Source of the DNA: Porphyridium purpureum
Taxonomy: Eukaryota; Rhodophyta; Bangiophyceae; Porphyridiales; Porphyridiaceae
NCBI GenBank assembly: GCA_008690995.1
Contig: VRMN01000003.1
Span: 372,001 to 436,000, forward strand
Direction: 5' to 3'
DNA: 64,000 bases
The notes beneath the pieces are model-generated. The model worked only from the letters and a program-made list of their open reading frames with translations. It did no database searches and was not told the origin of the DNA. The translations under genes were made by a program, and so were the position numbers. Below are positions 1 to 8,363 of this stretch, piece after piece. Each line of letters opens with the position of its first letter. The first letter of the stretch is position 1.

Positions 1-301
1 CAACGCTCAGACCCTTGCGCGATCCCCACGGAATGACAGACCAAGTGCTGAAATCGGCAAGGAGGCCAGATGCTGCTCCGCCGGGCGCACAGTTGCACGC
101 CTATCCGCAATGCGGCTGTGTACACCGTGGCTTCCATCACAAGAGCCATCCGTAGTGGTCATATTCGGCTGCCAAATGGACCTGACAACCTCTCCGGAGC
201 AGGTAGATTGCGTTCCCGAAGAACAGTGTGAGAAAGAAAATAATGATATTCATAAAAGCATAAACGACCAGGTCTCGAATCCTGCGCCTGCACTGGATAA
301 C
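1..301. other. intergenic, 3' side of NADPH oxidase gene
   Basis: I see no convincing gene or regulatory element here. A plus-strand ORF starting near 110 runs into the antisense of the NADPH oxidase gene; its composition fits a shadow frame. Confidence 0.5.
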
Positions 302-2986
302 TTAAAAATTCTCCTTGGCGACAAGGACTCTGCACGTGCATATCTGGATCCTGTTGTCGCGAAGCATTTGCCTCTTCACCTCGAACAAATGCTCGGCTGT
401 CACGCGATGCGCAACGCTCTGCAACTCGCGGGCAACTGCCGGTGCGCCGCAGTAGAAGACACCGACTGTCGACCCGTGGTTCGGGGAGCCTCTGTGTGCG
501 CGCAGGATCGCAGCGCTCATGATTTTATGCCAGTCAGGACGACCGGCGATCAGCTCGTGTTGTGGGCCGCAGCGTGAGCGATCGAAGGGATCCAAACGGA
601 CTAAGGTCTCAGGCTTGTCGCGTGTGGCGTAAAACTGCAGCGAAAACGAGCGTGGGAGACTCTTTGCCGACTCAGCAAGGTCCTCGGCCGCCCAGCTCAT
701 GCCGGTGTATGTTTTGTTCACCCAAATTCCTTGCATACTGAAGTCATCGTCGAGTGGATCCACCGACAGGGTGGATCCCTCGTTGCTTTGACGCGAAGGA
801 ACAGCGTATAGTTTCGTATGTCGCACATTTTCAGCCTCCAAGAGCTCCGGTGGACGCGCCGTCGCGTAATAGATGAAAAAGATACGCACCGTGTGGACCA
901 GCGTGTACACACCGTAGAACGAAAAGTACAGAACGGCATTCAACAGTGATGGTGAAATCGCGTCTGCGATTGAAGCGGCGAGTGACGCAACAGTCATGGC
1001 CACAATTGCAAGTTCCATGACGAAGATAATCGACACAATGTAGCGCTTACCATACGACGCGCCCGACAGAATCACCTTGGGAACATAGATAAACAGGACG
1101 AGCAGGCTCGCAACAATTTCGATTGCAGCGGATTCCAAACTCTTTCCAAAAATCCATACGCACATGACAAGCGTCACGAGCATGATAGATATCAGAAATA
1201 AACAAATGTTGACCGTCATACTTTCAAGAATACTGGCCGCAAAGGCCACGCGAGCACGAAGTGTCATGGTCGCGCGACTAACGCGTTCAAAGCCAAGCAC
1301 GTCTGTGAACGCCATGTCGCCATGATCCAACACGAATTGCTCCTCCTCGGTGAGGGGCAGCTCGGGTACTTCGGGAGCGTTCCACGTCCTTTCTGATCCT
1401 GATGACGACAGGCCGTCCGCATCCTGCAACGATTCATCTCGCATCAAAATCCTCGTCTCATCCACTATGTGATGCCACACAGAAAGCAGCGGCGTCACAC
1501 CGATACCGCTTCCAATCACGACAATGTGCCTGTACGCAGAGAACTTTTGGGCAGGCGCACCGAAGCCGCCCCGCAAACTTGCCCCGACAATGCCTGCAGT
1601 AGATCCATTTTCCGCGTCGGTCGCTGTCGCACTGTTCGCTAGTTCCCACAGTGCTCCTGTCCAGCGACCGGCCGCCTTGATAAAGAACGTCGCCTCCCCG
1701 CGGTCGTTGGGCGCGGATGCTATCGTGAAGGCGTGCCACTCCCACACAGAGATTTCCTTGATGCGAATGTCAGCATACTGTCCTGCAGAGTACCTCCATC
1801 CGGGCACCTGCAGAATCAGCTTCGTCACCCTGTCTTCGCCATCCTCATGCGCGCTGATGTGGACCACGGTCGCCTCCCGGGCAGCGTGGCGCACGCGCCG
1901 CATGATGACGTCAATGATGTACAAGACCAGCGGGCCCGCCAAGAAGTACACCGTGATTGGGTACCCACGTTGCGTGCCGTGAATGATGAGCAGCGGGATG
2001 GCAGACACAATCCCAATCACGTGCGACAACCAGAAAATGCGAAACCCAATCGTGCTGCGCCGTACCTTCTCCAGCGTCGTCGCGAAAAATAACAGAAACA
2101 CAACGAAGAGTATGATGCCCGTGATGAGCAGCTGCAGCGTCGCAAAGCCGGCACCAAACGTCCACACGGGGCCTCCGTCGTTGATGACAATCGCTTCCGT
2201 GGCATAGTTCACAACCTGCGGGACGGTGTGAATAACACAGCCGGCAATGACAATTGTCAGTGCGATCAAACGATGGTACTTTGGCATCACCTTGTCCACT
2301 GGAAACGCATACTGGATCGGCGTGCTCCGCACCCATGTCCAGAACCACTTGCTGCCGGTTACAAATACGACTGCAGCGTTCCACGAGACCAACCGGCCAG
2401 CGCCACGTGCAATGGGCAAGGTGTACCGCAGAATCTTACTCTCCGTGGTCCAATGAGGTGCCGTGAATTCCCACACACCCCACGTTGCCATACAGATATC
2501 CACCGAGATCAGCAGCGCCAGCGTGGCCAAGTTGGCGCCTTGGTTGGAGAAGAACGCCTCACTCCTCGTCCAGAACGAACCCACCCTGGGTTCTTTGGCC
2601 TTGGTCTCCTTTGCCTTGCCCGTCTTCGCCTGTTCGCTGTTTGGTTGATTTACGGCATTTTCTCGCCCAGTTGTGTGCGCTGTGATCTCTGCCATCCTTG
2701 GAACGTCCCACGGTGCATCCGGAGGTAGTATTTCAGCGTCCGTGACGGTCGCCATGGGTGAACCTTTACAATGCGGCTCGAACTCATCCTGCATGGGCTT
2801 AGCTGTATCGTCGCCTGCTCGCGCGGTTGCTTTTGTACTCACTCTCCGCAAGTCCTCTACAGCGCAGCGCGTCCATGCCGCTCCCACGAAAGCTTTACAC
2901 CGACGCGTACCGTGTTGAATAGCCGGGGCAGGACGCGTTCCAGGACATGCTCCCACCCCCAATGCAAAGTGCTGATCGGATTTCAT
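302..2986 (-). CDS. NADPH oxidase (NOX/Rboh-like flavocytochrome)
   Basis: This is a membrane flavocytochrome of the NOX/ferric-reductase superfamily. It should pass electrons from NADPH through FAD and two haems across a membrane, probably making superoxide. Numbered from the first ATG (2986), a ferric-reductase membrane domain spans about residues 150-370. Its paired haem histidines are near 238/253 and 322/336, at spacings close to the 14-15 usual in NOX. The FAD motif HAFTIASAP lies near 419 and the NADPH motif IGSGIGVTPL near 491. A second hydrophobic block at about 590-710 holds four or more membrane segments and splits the NADPH-binding half; the terminal part resumes with VFYCGAP. I recall such an insertion from red-algal NOX proteins. 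No EF hands are visible. The first ~75 residues look unconserved, so the ATG at 2755 (MATVTDAEIL) is an alternative start. Confidence 0.88.
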   Translation of the reverse strand: MKSDQHFALGVGACPGTRPAPAIQHGTRRCKAFVGAAWTRCAVEDLRRVSTKATARAGDDTAKPMQDEFEPHCKGSPMATVTDAEILPPDAPWDVPRMAEITAHTTGRENAVNQPNSEQAKTGKAKETKAKEPRVGSFWTRSEAFFSNQGANLATLALLISVDICMATWGVWEFTAPHWTTESKILRYTLPIARGAGRLVSWNAAVVFVTGSKWFWTWVRSTPIQYAFPVDKVMPKYHRLIALTIVIAGCVIHTVPQVVNYATEAIVINDGGPVWTFGAGFATLQLLITGIILFVVFLLFFATTLEKVRRSTIGFRIFWLSHVIGIVSAIPLLIIHGTQRGYPITVYFLAGPLVLYIIDVIMRRVRHAAREATVVHISAHEDGEDRVTKLILQVPGWRYSAGQYADIRIKEISVWEWHAFTIASAPNDRGEATFFIKAAGRWTGALWELANSATATDAENGSTAGIVGASLRGGFGAPAQKFSAYRHIVVIGSGIGVTPLLSVWHHIVDETRILMRDESLQDADGLSSSGSERTWNAPEVPELPLTEEEQFVLDHGDMAFTDVLGFERVSRATMTLRARVAFAASILESMTVNICLFLISIMLVTLVMCVWIFGKSLESAAIEIVASLLVLFIYVPKVILSGASYGKRYIVSIIFVMELAIVAMTVASLAASIADAISPSLLNAVLYFSFYGVYTLVHTVRIFFIYYATARPPELLEAENVRHTKLYAVPSRQSNEGSTLSVDPLDDDFSMQGIWVNKTYTGMSWAAEDLAESAKSLPRSFSLQFYATRDKPETLVRLDPFDRSRCGPQHELIAGRPDWHKIMSAAILRAHRGSPNHGSTVGVFYCGAPAVARELQSVAHRVTAEHLFEVKRQMLRDNRIQICTCRVLVAKENF

Positions 2987-3260
2987 GCTGAAATAACCCC
3001 AAAAAATCCGGTTCACACGATCTGGACGTGTTGCTGAACACGCCGTTCAAAAAAAAAAGATTAAAAAATAGGGTGTGTGTGTGCCACGTTGGTGAAGAAA
3101 TTGGGACGGACCGGATCCGTGGAAGGACTGGGTGAACCGCCAGGAACGGACGTGGAAATGGCCAGGCTGGCCGCGAGGCCAACGGTGTGCCGCCACGTGG
3201 GCGCTTTACTCGCTCCAACTTTTCAAAAGCTCTACAGTGGCCGGGACGCCTCGCGAGCGA

Positions 3261-4229
3261 TCAGCTTCGTTCCTTCTCCAGCGCCTGCAGTTTGCGCAGC
3301 CAAAGCAGAATGCGCTTGCGCTCACCCAGCGTGAGGCTCGCGCCTAGCTCCATGCGCAAGTCGTCCTCCGAGAGGGCAAGCGCAACACGCCCATCAATGT
3401 TCTGCTCAATGAAGCGCGGCGCAAATTCTCCCAGGCCCTCCAGTCCCATCTCCTCTGCAACGTCGTCCACTGACCACCTTTTCACGTCACGATGCCGCTC
3501 CCTTCGCTTCCGAAAGCGTTCGTCAAAGCTCCTTAACAGGTCCTTGTTCAACTTGTCGTTGATTAGATACTGCTCGGAACTCGGCTTGGTCACCTCTGAT
3601 AGCCTTTCAGATGCTGTCGGTTCAGCAGGCACCGTGGGATTTTGTGAGGCTGGATTTTTTGCAGACACGGACGAAGAAATGAAAGAAGGCAAGCCCGTTG
3701 CCACACTTCCAGCAAAGTCTGACAGTTTGCCGCCCAGTGACGGACTGACTCGTGACACAATGTAAAATCCGCCCGCGAGTGGAACGGCTACCTTCAGAAG
3801 AGCAAAGACAGCCATTATCGGGGCAGTGAGGACCAAAACCCCAACGCCAGCAAGCGCCGTGATTCCCAAAGCGACAAAGCCAGCCGAAGCAGCGGTAGCA
3901 AAAACGACGGGAACTGCTGCTACGGCGACGGCACCAAATGCGAGCGCTGCGGTGACATGCAACACGGCCGATACTGCCGCGCTAACCGCCCAGAGCCCGA
4001 CCATGGCCCCCGCCACGTATACGCCCTTTTCCGACGCGCTCGCGTTGCGGAAGTTCGACAGGCCAGACGCAAACAACTGCTTTCCTCCGTTGAACATCCA
4101 ATCATACGAGGACTTAGTCGAGGAGGAAACTCCGTCATCGTCATCATTCGCTCTGCGCCTGGACGCCCGCGTCGCCCTCTTCCGAGGCGGCGGCGGCGCT
4201 GCATCCGGATCCCTCCTGCGCGCCAACAT
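3261..4229 (-). CDS. membrane protein with C-terminal SAM domain
   Basis: The protein is 322 aa from the ATG at 4229; an in-frame ATG at 4361 would add 44 residues. The N-terminus is rich in R, A and P (MLARRRDPD) and could be a targeting leader. The middle has a long run of small hydrophobic residues (A, V, G), about four membrane segments over roughly 90 residues. A Ser/Thr-rich linker follows. The last ~65 residues, from WSVDDVAEEMGLEGLGEF to LRKLQALEKERS, fit a sterile alpha motif domain: the WSVDDVAEE helix, a DLRMELGASLTLGERKRIL turn and a terminal KxLxALE-like helix. SAM domains self-associate or bind partners; the target is unknown. I do not recognise the full family. Confidence 0.72.
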   Translation of the reverse strand: MLARRRDPDAAPPPPRKRATRASRRRANDDDDGVSSSTKSSYDWMFNGGKQLFASGLSNFRNASASEKGVYVAGAMVGLWAVSAAVSAVLHVTAALAFGAVAVAAVPVVFATAASAGFVALGITALAGVGVLVLTAPIMAVFALLKVAVPLAGGFYIVSRVSPSLGGKLSDFAGSVATGLPSFISSSVSAKNPASQNPTVPAEPTASERLSEVTKPSSEQYLINDKLNKDLLRSFDERFRKRRERHRDVKRWSVDDVAEEMGLEGLGEFAPRFIEQNIDGRVALALSEDDLRMELGASLTLGERKRILLWLRKLQALEKERS

Positions 4230-4592
4230 GGTCAGTCCGAAGCCGCGCTGTCGGCGCGTGCCAAGGCGCGTCGCGCGTTTACACGCACATGCCGCTGATA
4301 CGTGCTCCAAATCAACGCGCCGAACAACGGTGTTTATCTGAGTGCTACTGCAGAACATCATGCCCTACTCCTTCACTTCGTCCGCTGCCGTCTGCCCCTT
4401 CTTCATGCCACCCAAACCGCCTCTCCGCCTCTCCGCCTCACCGCACAGCAAGGCTCCGGTTTGAAACACGCTCACTTTCAAGGAGCTGAAGTATAATGGT
4501 GACGCACCGGTGACTAAACGGCGGATGATCCAGGAGGCACTAGCGCGCACAAACATACGCGCAGATCCATTCACGCGGATTCACGCTCAAGT

Positions 4593-6146
4593 ATGGAAGG
4601 GCGACATCGCCCACGGAACCCAGAGCGATTGTGGCTACGCGCTGAGGACGCAGCGGCGCCGCAGCGCTACTTTGGACGCGCAATGGATCAGCACGTCGTG
4701 GCGGAAGCTCGGCCGCAAGGGCCCAGCGAGGGATGGAGGACAGACGCCGCGTACTGGTTGGCACAGGTGCGGCAGTTGTTCAGCCTGGCGCTCCCGTTTG
4801 TGCTGTCCCAATTGGCGGTAGGCCTCATGTCGACCGTCACCATGCTGTTTGTGGGCCGCTTTGACGTCGACAGGGTCGGAGGTGTCGCATTGGCGTTGTC
4901 GTGGATGAACTTGACAGGATACAGTCTCATCTATGGTCTCGCGTCTGCGCTTGACTCCCTCTGCGCGATGAGCTTTGGAGCTGGTGATCTGCGTAAGATG
5001 ACTGCCTTTTTGCAGCGCGGCTTGCTCATAGGAGCCATGGTGTGTTTCCCGGTCGCTGCAGCTTGGTGGGTGTCCGACTTTTTCTTTGGGTTGCTGCAAA
5101 TTGATATTGTGGACGCAGAACATGCGACTCTGTTCCTGCGGTGCTCGATTCCGGCGCTGCTGCCTGTCATGGCGTTTGAAAAGATCAAACGCTACCTTCA
5201 GGCGATGCACCGTATCGGTGAAATTGTCATTGTGACTTTCTCGGGGTTATTACTGCACTGTTCCGTGTGCTACCTGCTTGTGGTGCACATGAAGCTCGGG
5301 TACATAGGCGCTGCATTCGCGCAGTCCTGCACGTATTGGACCATGCTGACTATTCTCTGCTACGTCGTCTTTATACGCGACAAAAATCACTCCTTCGAGC
5401 CGTGGGTGGAGTCGGCCTTTGAGGATTGGGGCACGTACTTGAGCTTAGGTATCCCTGGAATCTTGCAGGTGATGCTTGAGTGGGTCGCGTTCGAAATAAC
5501 CTTGCTCGAAGCCGCCTGGCTTGGTCGCGACGTACTAGCGGCTCAAGGTATTCTGTTGAATATATGCTACCTGTCGTTTATTGTCCCATTTTCGCTTGGC
5601 CAAGTCGTGAGCGTCTTGGTCGGCAATCAAGTGGGCGCCCAAAGTGCAAAGGGCGCGAAGGATATGATCACTACGTCGGTCCTTTCGACCTTGTGCATTT
5701 GCGGTGCGGTTTCCTTTACATTCTTCCTTGGCGCGCACAACATCGCGAGACTTTTCGTGACAGACGAGCATCTCGTGAGCATGATTGGCTCCGTGTCATG
5801 GATCTACGCTTTGTACTTTTTGAGTGACGGTCTCCAGGTAACACTGTGCGGTGGATTGCGCGGCTTCGGTTTGCAGAGAATTGCCGCTGTAGGCGCGCTC
5901 GTCGGGTTTTGGGGGCTGACCCTGCCCCTGACGTACTTGCTGGCTTTCAAGTCAACAGCCTTTCATGGGTTGCGGGGCTTGTGGGCTGCGTTTATGTTTG
6001 CCGAACTTCCTCTGGCCTCGGGGTATCTGCTATACTTTTATGTCTTTTGCGATTTTCAAAGCATGATCAAGCTAGCCGCCGAGCGACTCAGTCTCACTGG
6101 AGCTGAAGGTAGTAATGAAGGAAATGAGAAAGAGGCGGAACCGTGA
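4593..6146 (+). CDS. MATE-family efflux transporter
   Basis: This 517-aa protein belongs to the multidrug and toxic compound extrusion family, which exports organic cations or flavonoid-like compounds in exchange for H+ or Na+. From about residue 60 onward there are about 12 hydrophobic helices in two similar halves. Typical family features are the LALPFVLSQLAVGLMSTV first helix, the GLASALDSLCAMSFGAGD segment (the family's ALxTLxGQAYGAG region), and the second-half counterpart near LLNICYLSFIVPFSLGQVV. The N-terminal ~55 residues are variable and hydrophilic. An ATG near 4683 (MDQHVVAEARP) could be an alternative start. It could sit in the plasma membrane, vacuole or plastid envelope; the sequence does not say which. 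Confidence 0.9.
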   Translation: MEGRHRPRNPERLWLRAEDAAAPQRYFGRAMDQHVVAEARPQGPSEGWRTDAAYWLAQVRQLFSLALPFVLSQLAVGLMSTVTMLFVGRFDVDRVGGVALALSWMNLTGYSLIYGLASALDSLCAMSFGAGDLRKMTAFLQRGLLIGAMVCFPVAAAWWVSDFFFGLLQIDIVDAEHATLFLRCSIPALLPVMAFEKIKRYLQAMHRIGEIVIVTFSGLLLHCSVCYLLVVHMKLGYIGAAFAQSCTYWTMLTILCYVVFIRDKNHSFEPWVESAFEDWGTYLSLGIPGILQVMLEWVAFEITLLEAAWLGRDVLAAQGILLNICYLSFIVPFSLGQVVSVLVGNQVGAQSAKGAKDMITTSVLSTLCICGAVSFTFFLGAHNIARLFVTDEHLVSMIGSVSWIYALYFLSDGLQVTLCGGLRGFGLQRIAAVGALVGFWGLTLPLTYLLAFKSTAFHGLRGLWAAFMFAELPLASGYLLYFYVFCDFQSMIKLAAERLSLTGAEGSNEGNEKEAEP

Positions 6147-6300
6147 GCGAAGAACCAGGTGGCCCGTCAGGGGCCTTTGAGACATTGCAGAAGGCGATTT
6201 TCCGTTCCCGGATCATCTGGGATTGAGATGGGATTCTGACACGCAACGCTAGTTGTCGTGACTTTATTTCTTCGTCCTGCCTGCTCCAAGATGTAAGATA

Positions 6301-6306
6301 AATAAA
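6301..6306 (+). terminator. candidate polyadenylation signal of MATE gene
   Basis: An AATAAA hexamer lies about 155 bases past the MATE stop codon in an A/T-richer patch. This is a match to a generic eukaryotic signal only; its use here is not shown. Confidence 0.25.
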
Positions 6307-6388
6307 GAGCAGATGTGTCTCCCGCACGAAATGGGAAGCGGGCTTGGTGTGTACGACTTGCTCCCAGAAAACCCAGCTCTGCTCAGTA

Positions 6389-6700
6389 TCACCGTTGGAC
6401 GGGGAAGACGCGAGCTCTCCAGTTCCTCATGCGTTCCGCGACATGCAAACCCTGCTTGAAAATTCTGCGCACAAACACTCTGGGCATGCTATTGTACAAT
6501 TCAACGGATGGTTTCGCCTGGCGGAACACAGCGCGGCGCACGTACCGCTCGCCGCGCAGGTAGAAGGACCACGTGCGCTTGGTCCCAAAGCGCACGATCA
6601 GGAGCGCGATCAAAGTCTCCGAGACGACCATCTTATCTCGGCGCGGCAACGTATCCGCGCGCGACCGCCGCACGCCGCTTCCGAGCGCTCTTCCACACAT
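6389..6700 (-). CDS. hypothetical small basic protein (uncertain)
   Basis: A 103-aa ORF starts with ATG at 6700; an internal ATG at 6631 would give 80 aa. It is strongly basic and rich in R, V and F (for example SFYLRGERYVRRAVF), a composition seen in small organelle ribosomal or assembly proteins. I do not recognise a family. The main support is position: two GTACAGT elements at 6746 and 6766 sit 46-72 bases upstream in the right orientation, as for other genes in this window. It lies between the convergent ends of the MATE and RING genes, so it could also be 3'-UTR sequence. Confidence 0.33.
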   Translation of the reverse strand: MCGRALGSGVRRSRADTLPRRDKMVVSETLIALLIVRFGTKRTWSFYLRGERYVRRAVFRQAKPSVELYNSMPRVFVRRIFKQGLHVAERMRNWRARVFPVQR

Positions 6701-6745
6701 TTGCCGTCCCCGCTGGCTCGTCGCACATGTGATTCGATTTCCTTG

Positions 6746-6772
6746 GTACAGTGATGTCTTTTTATGTACAGT
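6746..6772 (-). promoter_or_regulatory. paired GTACAGT elements
   Basis: GTACAGT occurs at 6746-6752 and again at 6766-6772, exactly 20 bases apart, about two helical turns. The same heptamer recurs upstream of several genes here. These copies have no downstream gene other than the small ORF ending at 6389. Confidence 0.4.
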
Positions 6773-6841
6773 TGGTTAGCTGTCGTGAATGATCGAGCTC
6801 GCGCCTGTTCTACGTTGATGAGACAGCGTTCTCTCCCCGGG

Positions 6842-7720
6842 TCAGCGCGCGCCTGCGATGGTGTGACTGATGGCTCGTTCGAACAAGTCACTGAACTGCT
6901 GGGCCTGCATTGCGCCATCTCCGACTGACGGAGTGCCAGAGGCAGCGTCGGCGTCGGCGGCAGCTTCCATGAGCGCTCGCTGGTGTGCCCGGGTCGCGCG
7001 CGGCGCCGCGGCAGCCGCACCACCGGACAGCCGGCGATTGTTCCGCTCGTATCGCGCAAACGCGCGCAGAAGCGCGTCGCGAGTGTCGCGCGCGTCTATA
7101 ACACCCAGCCGGTGCTTGCACAGCGGGCAGTGCGGCATCGGCGCCGTGGGCTCAATCGCCCCGCGCTCATTTCGAATATACCTTGCCGGGTCAACGTGGC
7201 GCATCGCACCCACAGCAACCCACTTATCCACGCATTCTGTGTGGAATATGTGGCCACAGGTCAACACGCGACACTCGACCTGCGCGTTGGACTCGAACGA
7301 ATCGAGGCAAATCGAGCAGTCCGAACACTGTGCCAACGAGTCTGCCAAGCAAAAGCCCACGCTCTTGCTCCTCCCTAGCGTGTTGCGCAAGACCCAATCC
7401 TCGGCGCCGCGCGCGCCGCCTCGAACATGGCCGCTCTCCGGCAGGAGCGAGCTGCTGAGCAGCAGCTCCTTTCCGCTTTCCTCCTCCTGCGCGACCATTT
7501 TGAGCTGTGCAAACGACTTGGAGGGGCACAGCACGTCCAGGTTGCGGAAGCAGCGTTCCAGAAACTCGTCGTGCCCCGCGTCTGCGCGGCCGCGCTGCTT
7601 GCTCTCATCGAGTGCGCGGTTGAGATGATGCATGGCGATATACACGCCTGCGCCGCCCGCCACCCATTTGAGCACGTGCACCACGCCCTTCCCGACGAAC
7701 CCCACGACCGCCTTCCACAT
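6842..7720 (-). CDS. membrane-anchored RING-H2 protein, probable E3 ubiquitin ligase
   Basis: The 292-aa protein starts at the ATG at 7720 (MWKAVVGFVGKGVVHVLKW). The N-terminal ~35 residues are hydrophobic with a GGAGVYIAM segment, a likely membrane anchor. A RING-H2 finger lies in the middle: CSICLDSFES opens it, CGHIFHTEC carries the C-x-H-x2-H-x2-C core, and CPLCKHRL closes it. The long insert between CVDKWV and CPLC (about 30 residues) is unusual for a RING. RING-H2 proteins recruit E2 enzymes to ubiquitinate substrates, often at ER or endosomal membranes. An Ala-rich tail follows. ACTGTAC-type elements lie 200-340 bases upstream. Confidence 0.85.
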   Translation of the reverse strand: MWKAVVGFVGKGVVHVLKWVAGGAGVYIAMHHLNRALDESKQRGRADAGHDEFLERCFRNLDVLCPSKSFAQLKMVAQEEESGKELLLSSSLLPESGHVRGGARGAEDWVLRNTLGRSKSVGFCLADSLAQCSDCSICLDSFESNAQVECRVLTCGHIFHTECVDKWVAVGAMRHVDPARYIRNERGAIEPTAPMPHCPLCKHRLGVIDARDTRDALLRAFARYERNNRRLSGGAAAAAPRATRAHQRALMEAAADADAASGTPSVGDGAMQAQQFSDLFERAISHTIAGAR

Positions 7721-8363
7721 GTCGCCTGCCCTGCCTTGTCGCGGCCCGCACCTGTTCCACAACGATTCCCCACGCCCTCACACGCAGACACAGGCACGCA
7801 GAGAAACGGCGACACGCTCGACTCTCCGCTGTGTCCCGTGCTCGCGCACCACACGCGACCGCTGTGGCGTGTGGCTTTCCTAGGCAAAATCAGGCAATAC
7901 AGGCCCAAGCGCCCAGTTTCGCGCACTGTACCTCATCACGTGAGGTCGCGTCTTCCTCAGCAGCAGCTCCGGTAAAAAGCGCAAAGTGCCGTTTCAACGC
8001 GCGAGCGCGGCGCACGCCACTTGCATCGAGAAGGTACAGTGGAGACGAGTACGCAGAGGTACAGCGCTTCTGCAGATTGCAGGCGTGCGCGCGTGCGTGT
8101 GCAGCGGACATCTACACTCTGCATGCGTTCGTAGGCAATGCGTAAGGAGCGCACCGCCCACAGGCGCCCAGAAGGAGCAACGTGGTGGACAAGGCAGACA
8201 GACATGGGAAAATACGCCACAGAAGACCTTCCTTGATACATGGGTTACTTTACAGGCAGAATCAAGGCGGCTGAAGTAGCCGTGCAGATTTGGCCACGCA
8301 GTTGGCGGATGGATCCATCCGCCATTTGCCAGACACAGCTACATGTCTGCAATACACATCAAC
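7721..8363. other. intergenic with promoter-like elements of the RING gene
   Basis: No gene is evident between the RING start and the GT61 stop. ACTGTAC is at 7925-7931, GTACAGT at 8034-8040 and the variant GTACAGC at 8059-8065. Frames in between are short and low in complexity. Confidence 0.5.
7925..8065 (-). promoter_or_regulatory. TGTAC-element cluster upstream of RING gene
   Basis: There are three copies of the recurring element in both orientations: ACTGTAC at 7925, GTACAGT at 8034 and GTACAGC at 8059. They precede the RING gene start at 7720. The role is inferred from recurrence upstream of other genes. Confidence 0.4.

Noticed and set aside
110-577. 155-codon plus-strand frame at the left edge
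   Set aside because: More than half is antisense to the conserved C-terminus of the NADPH oxidase.
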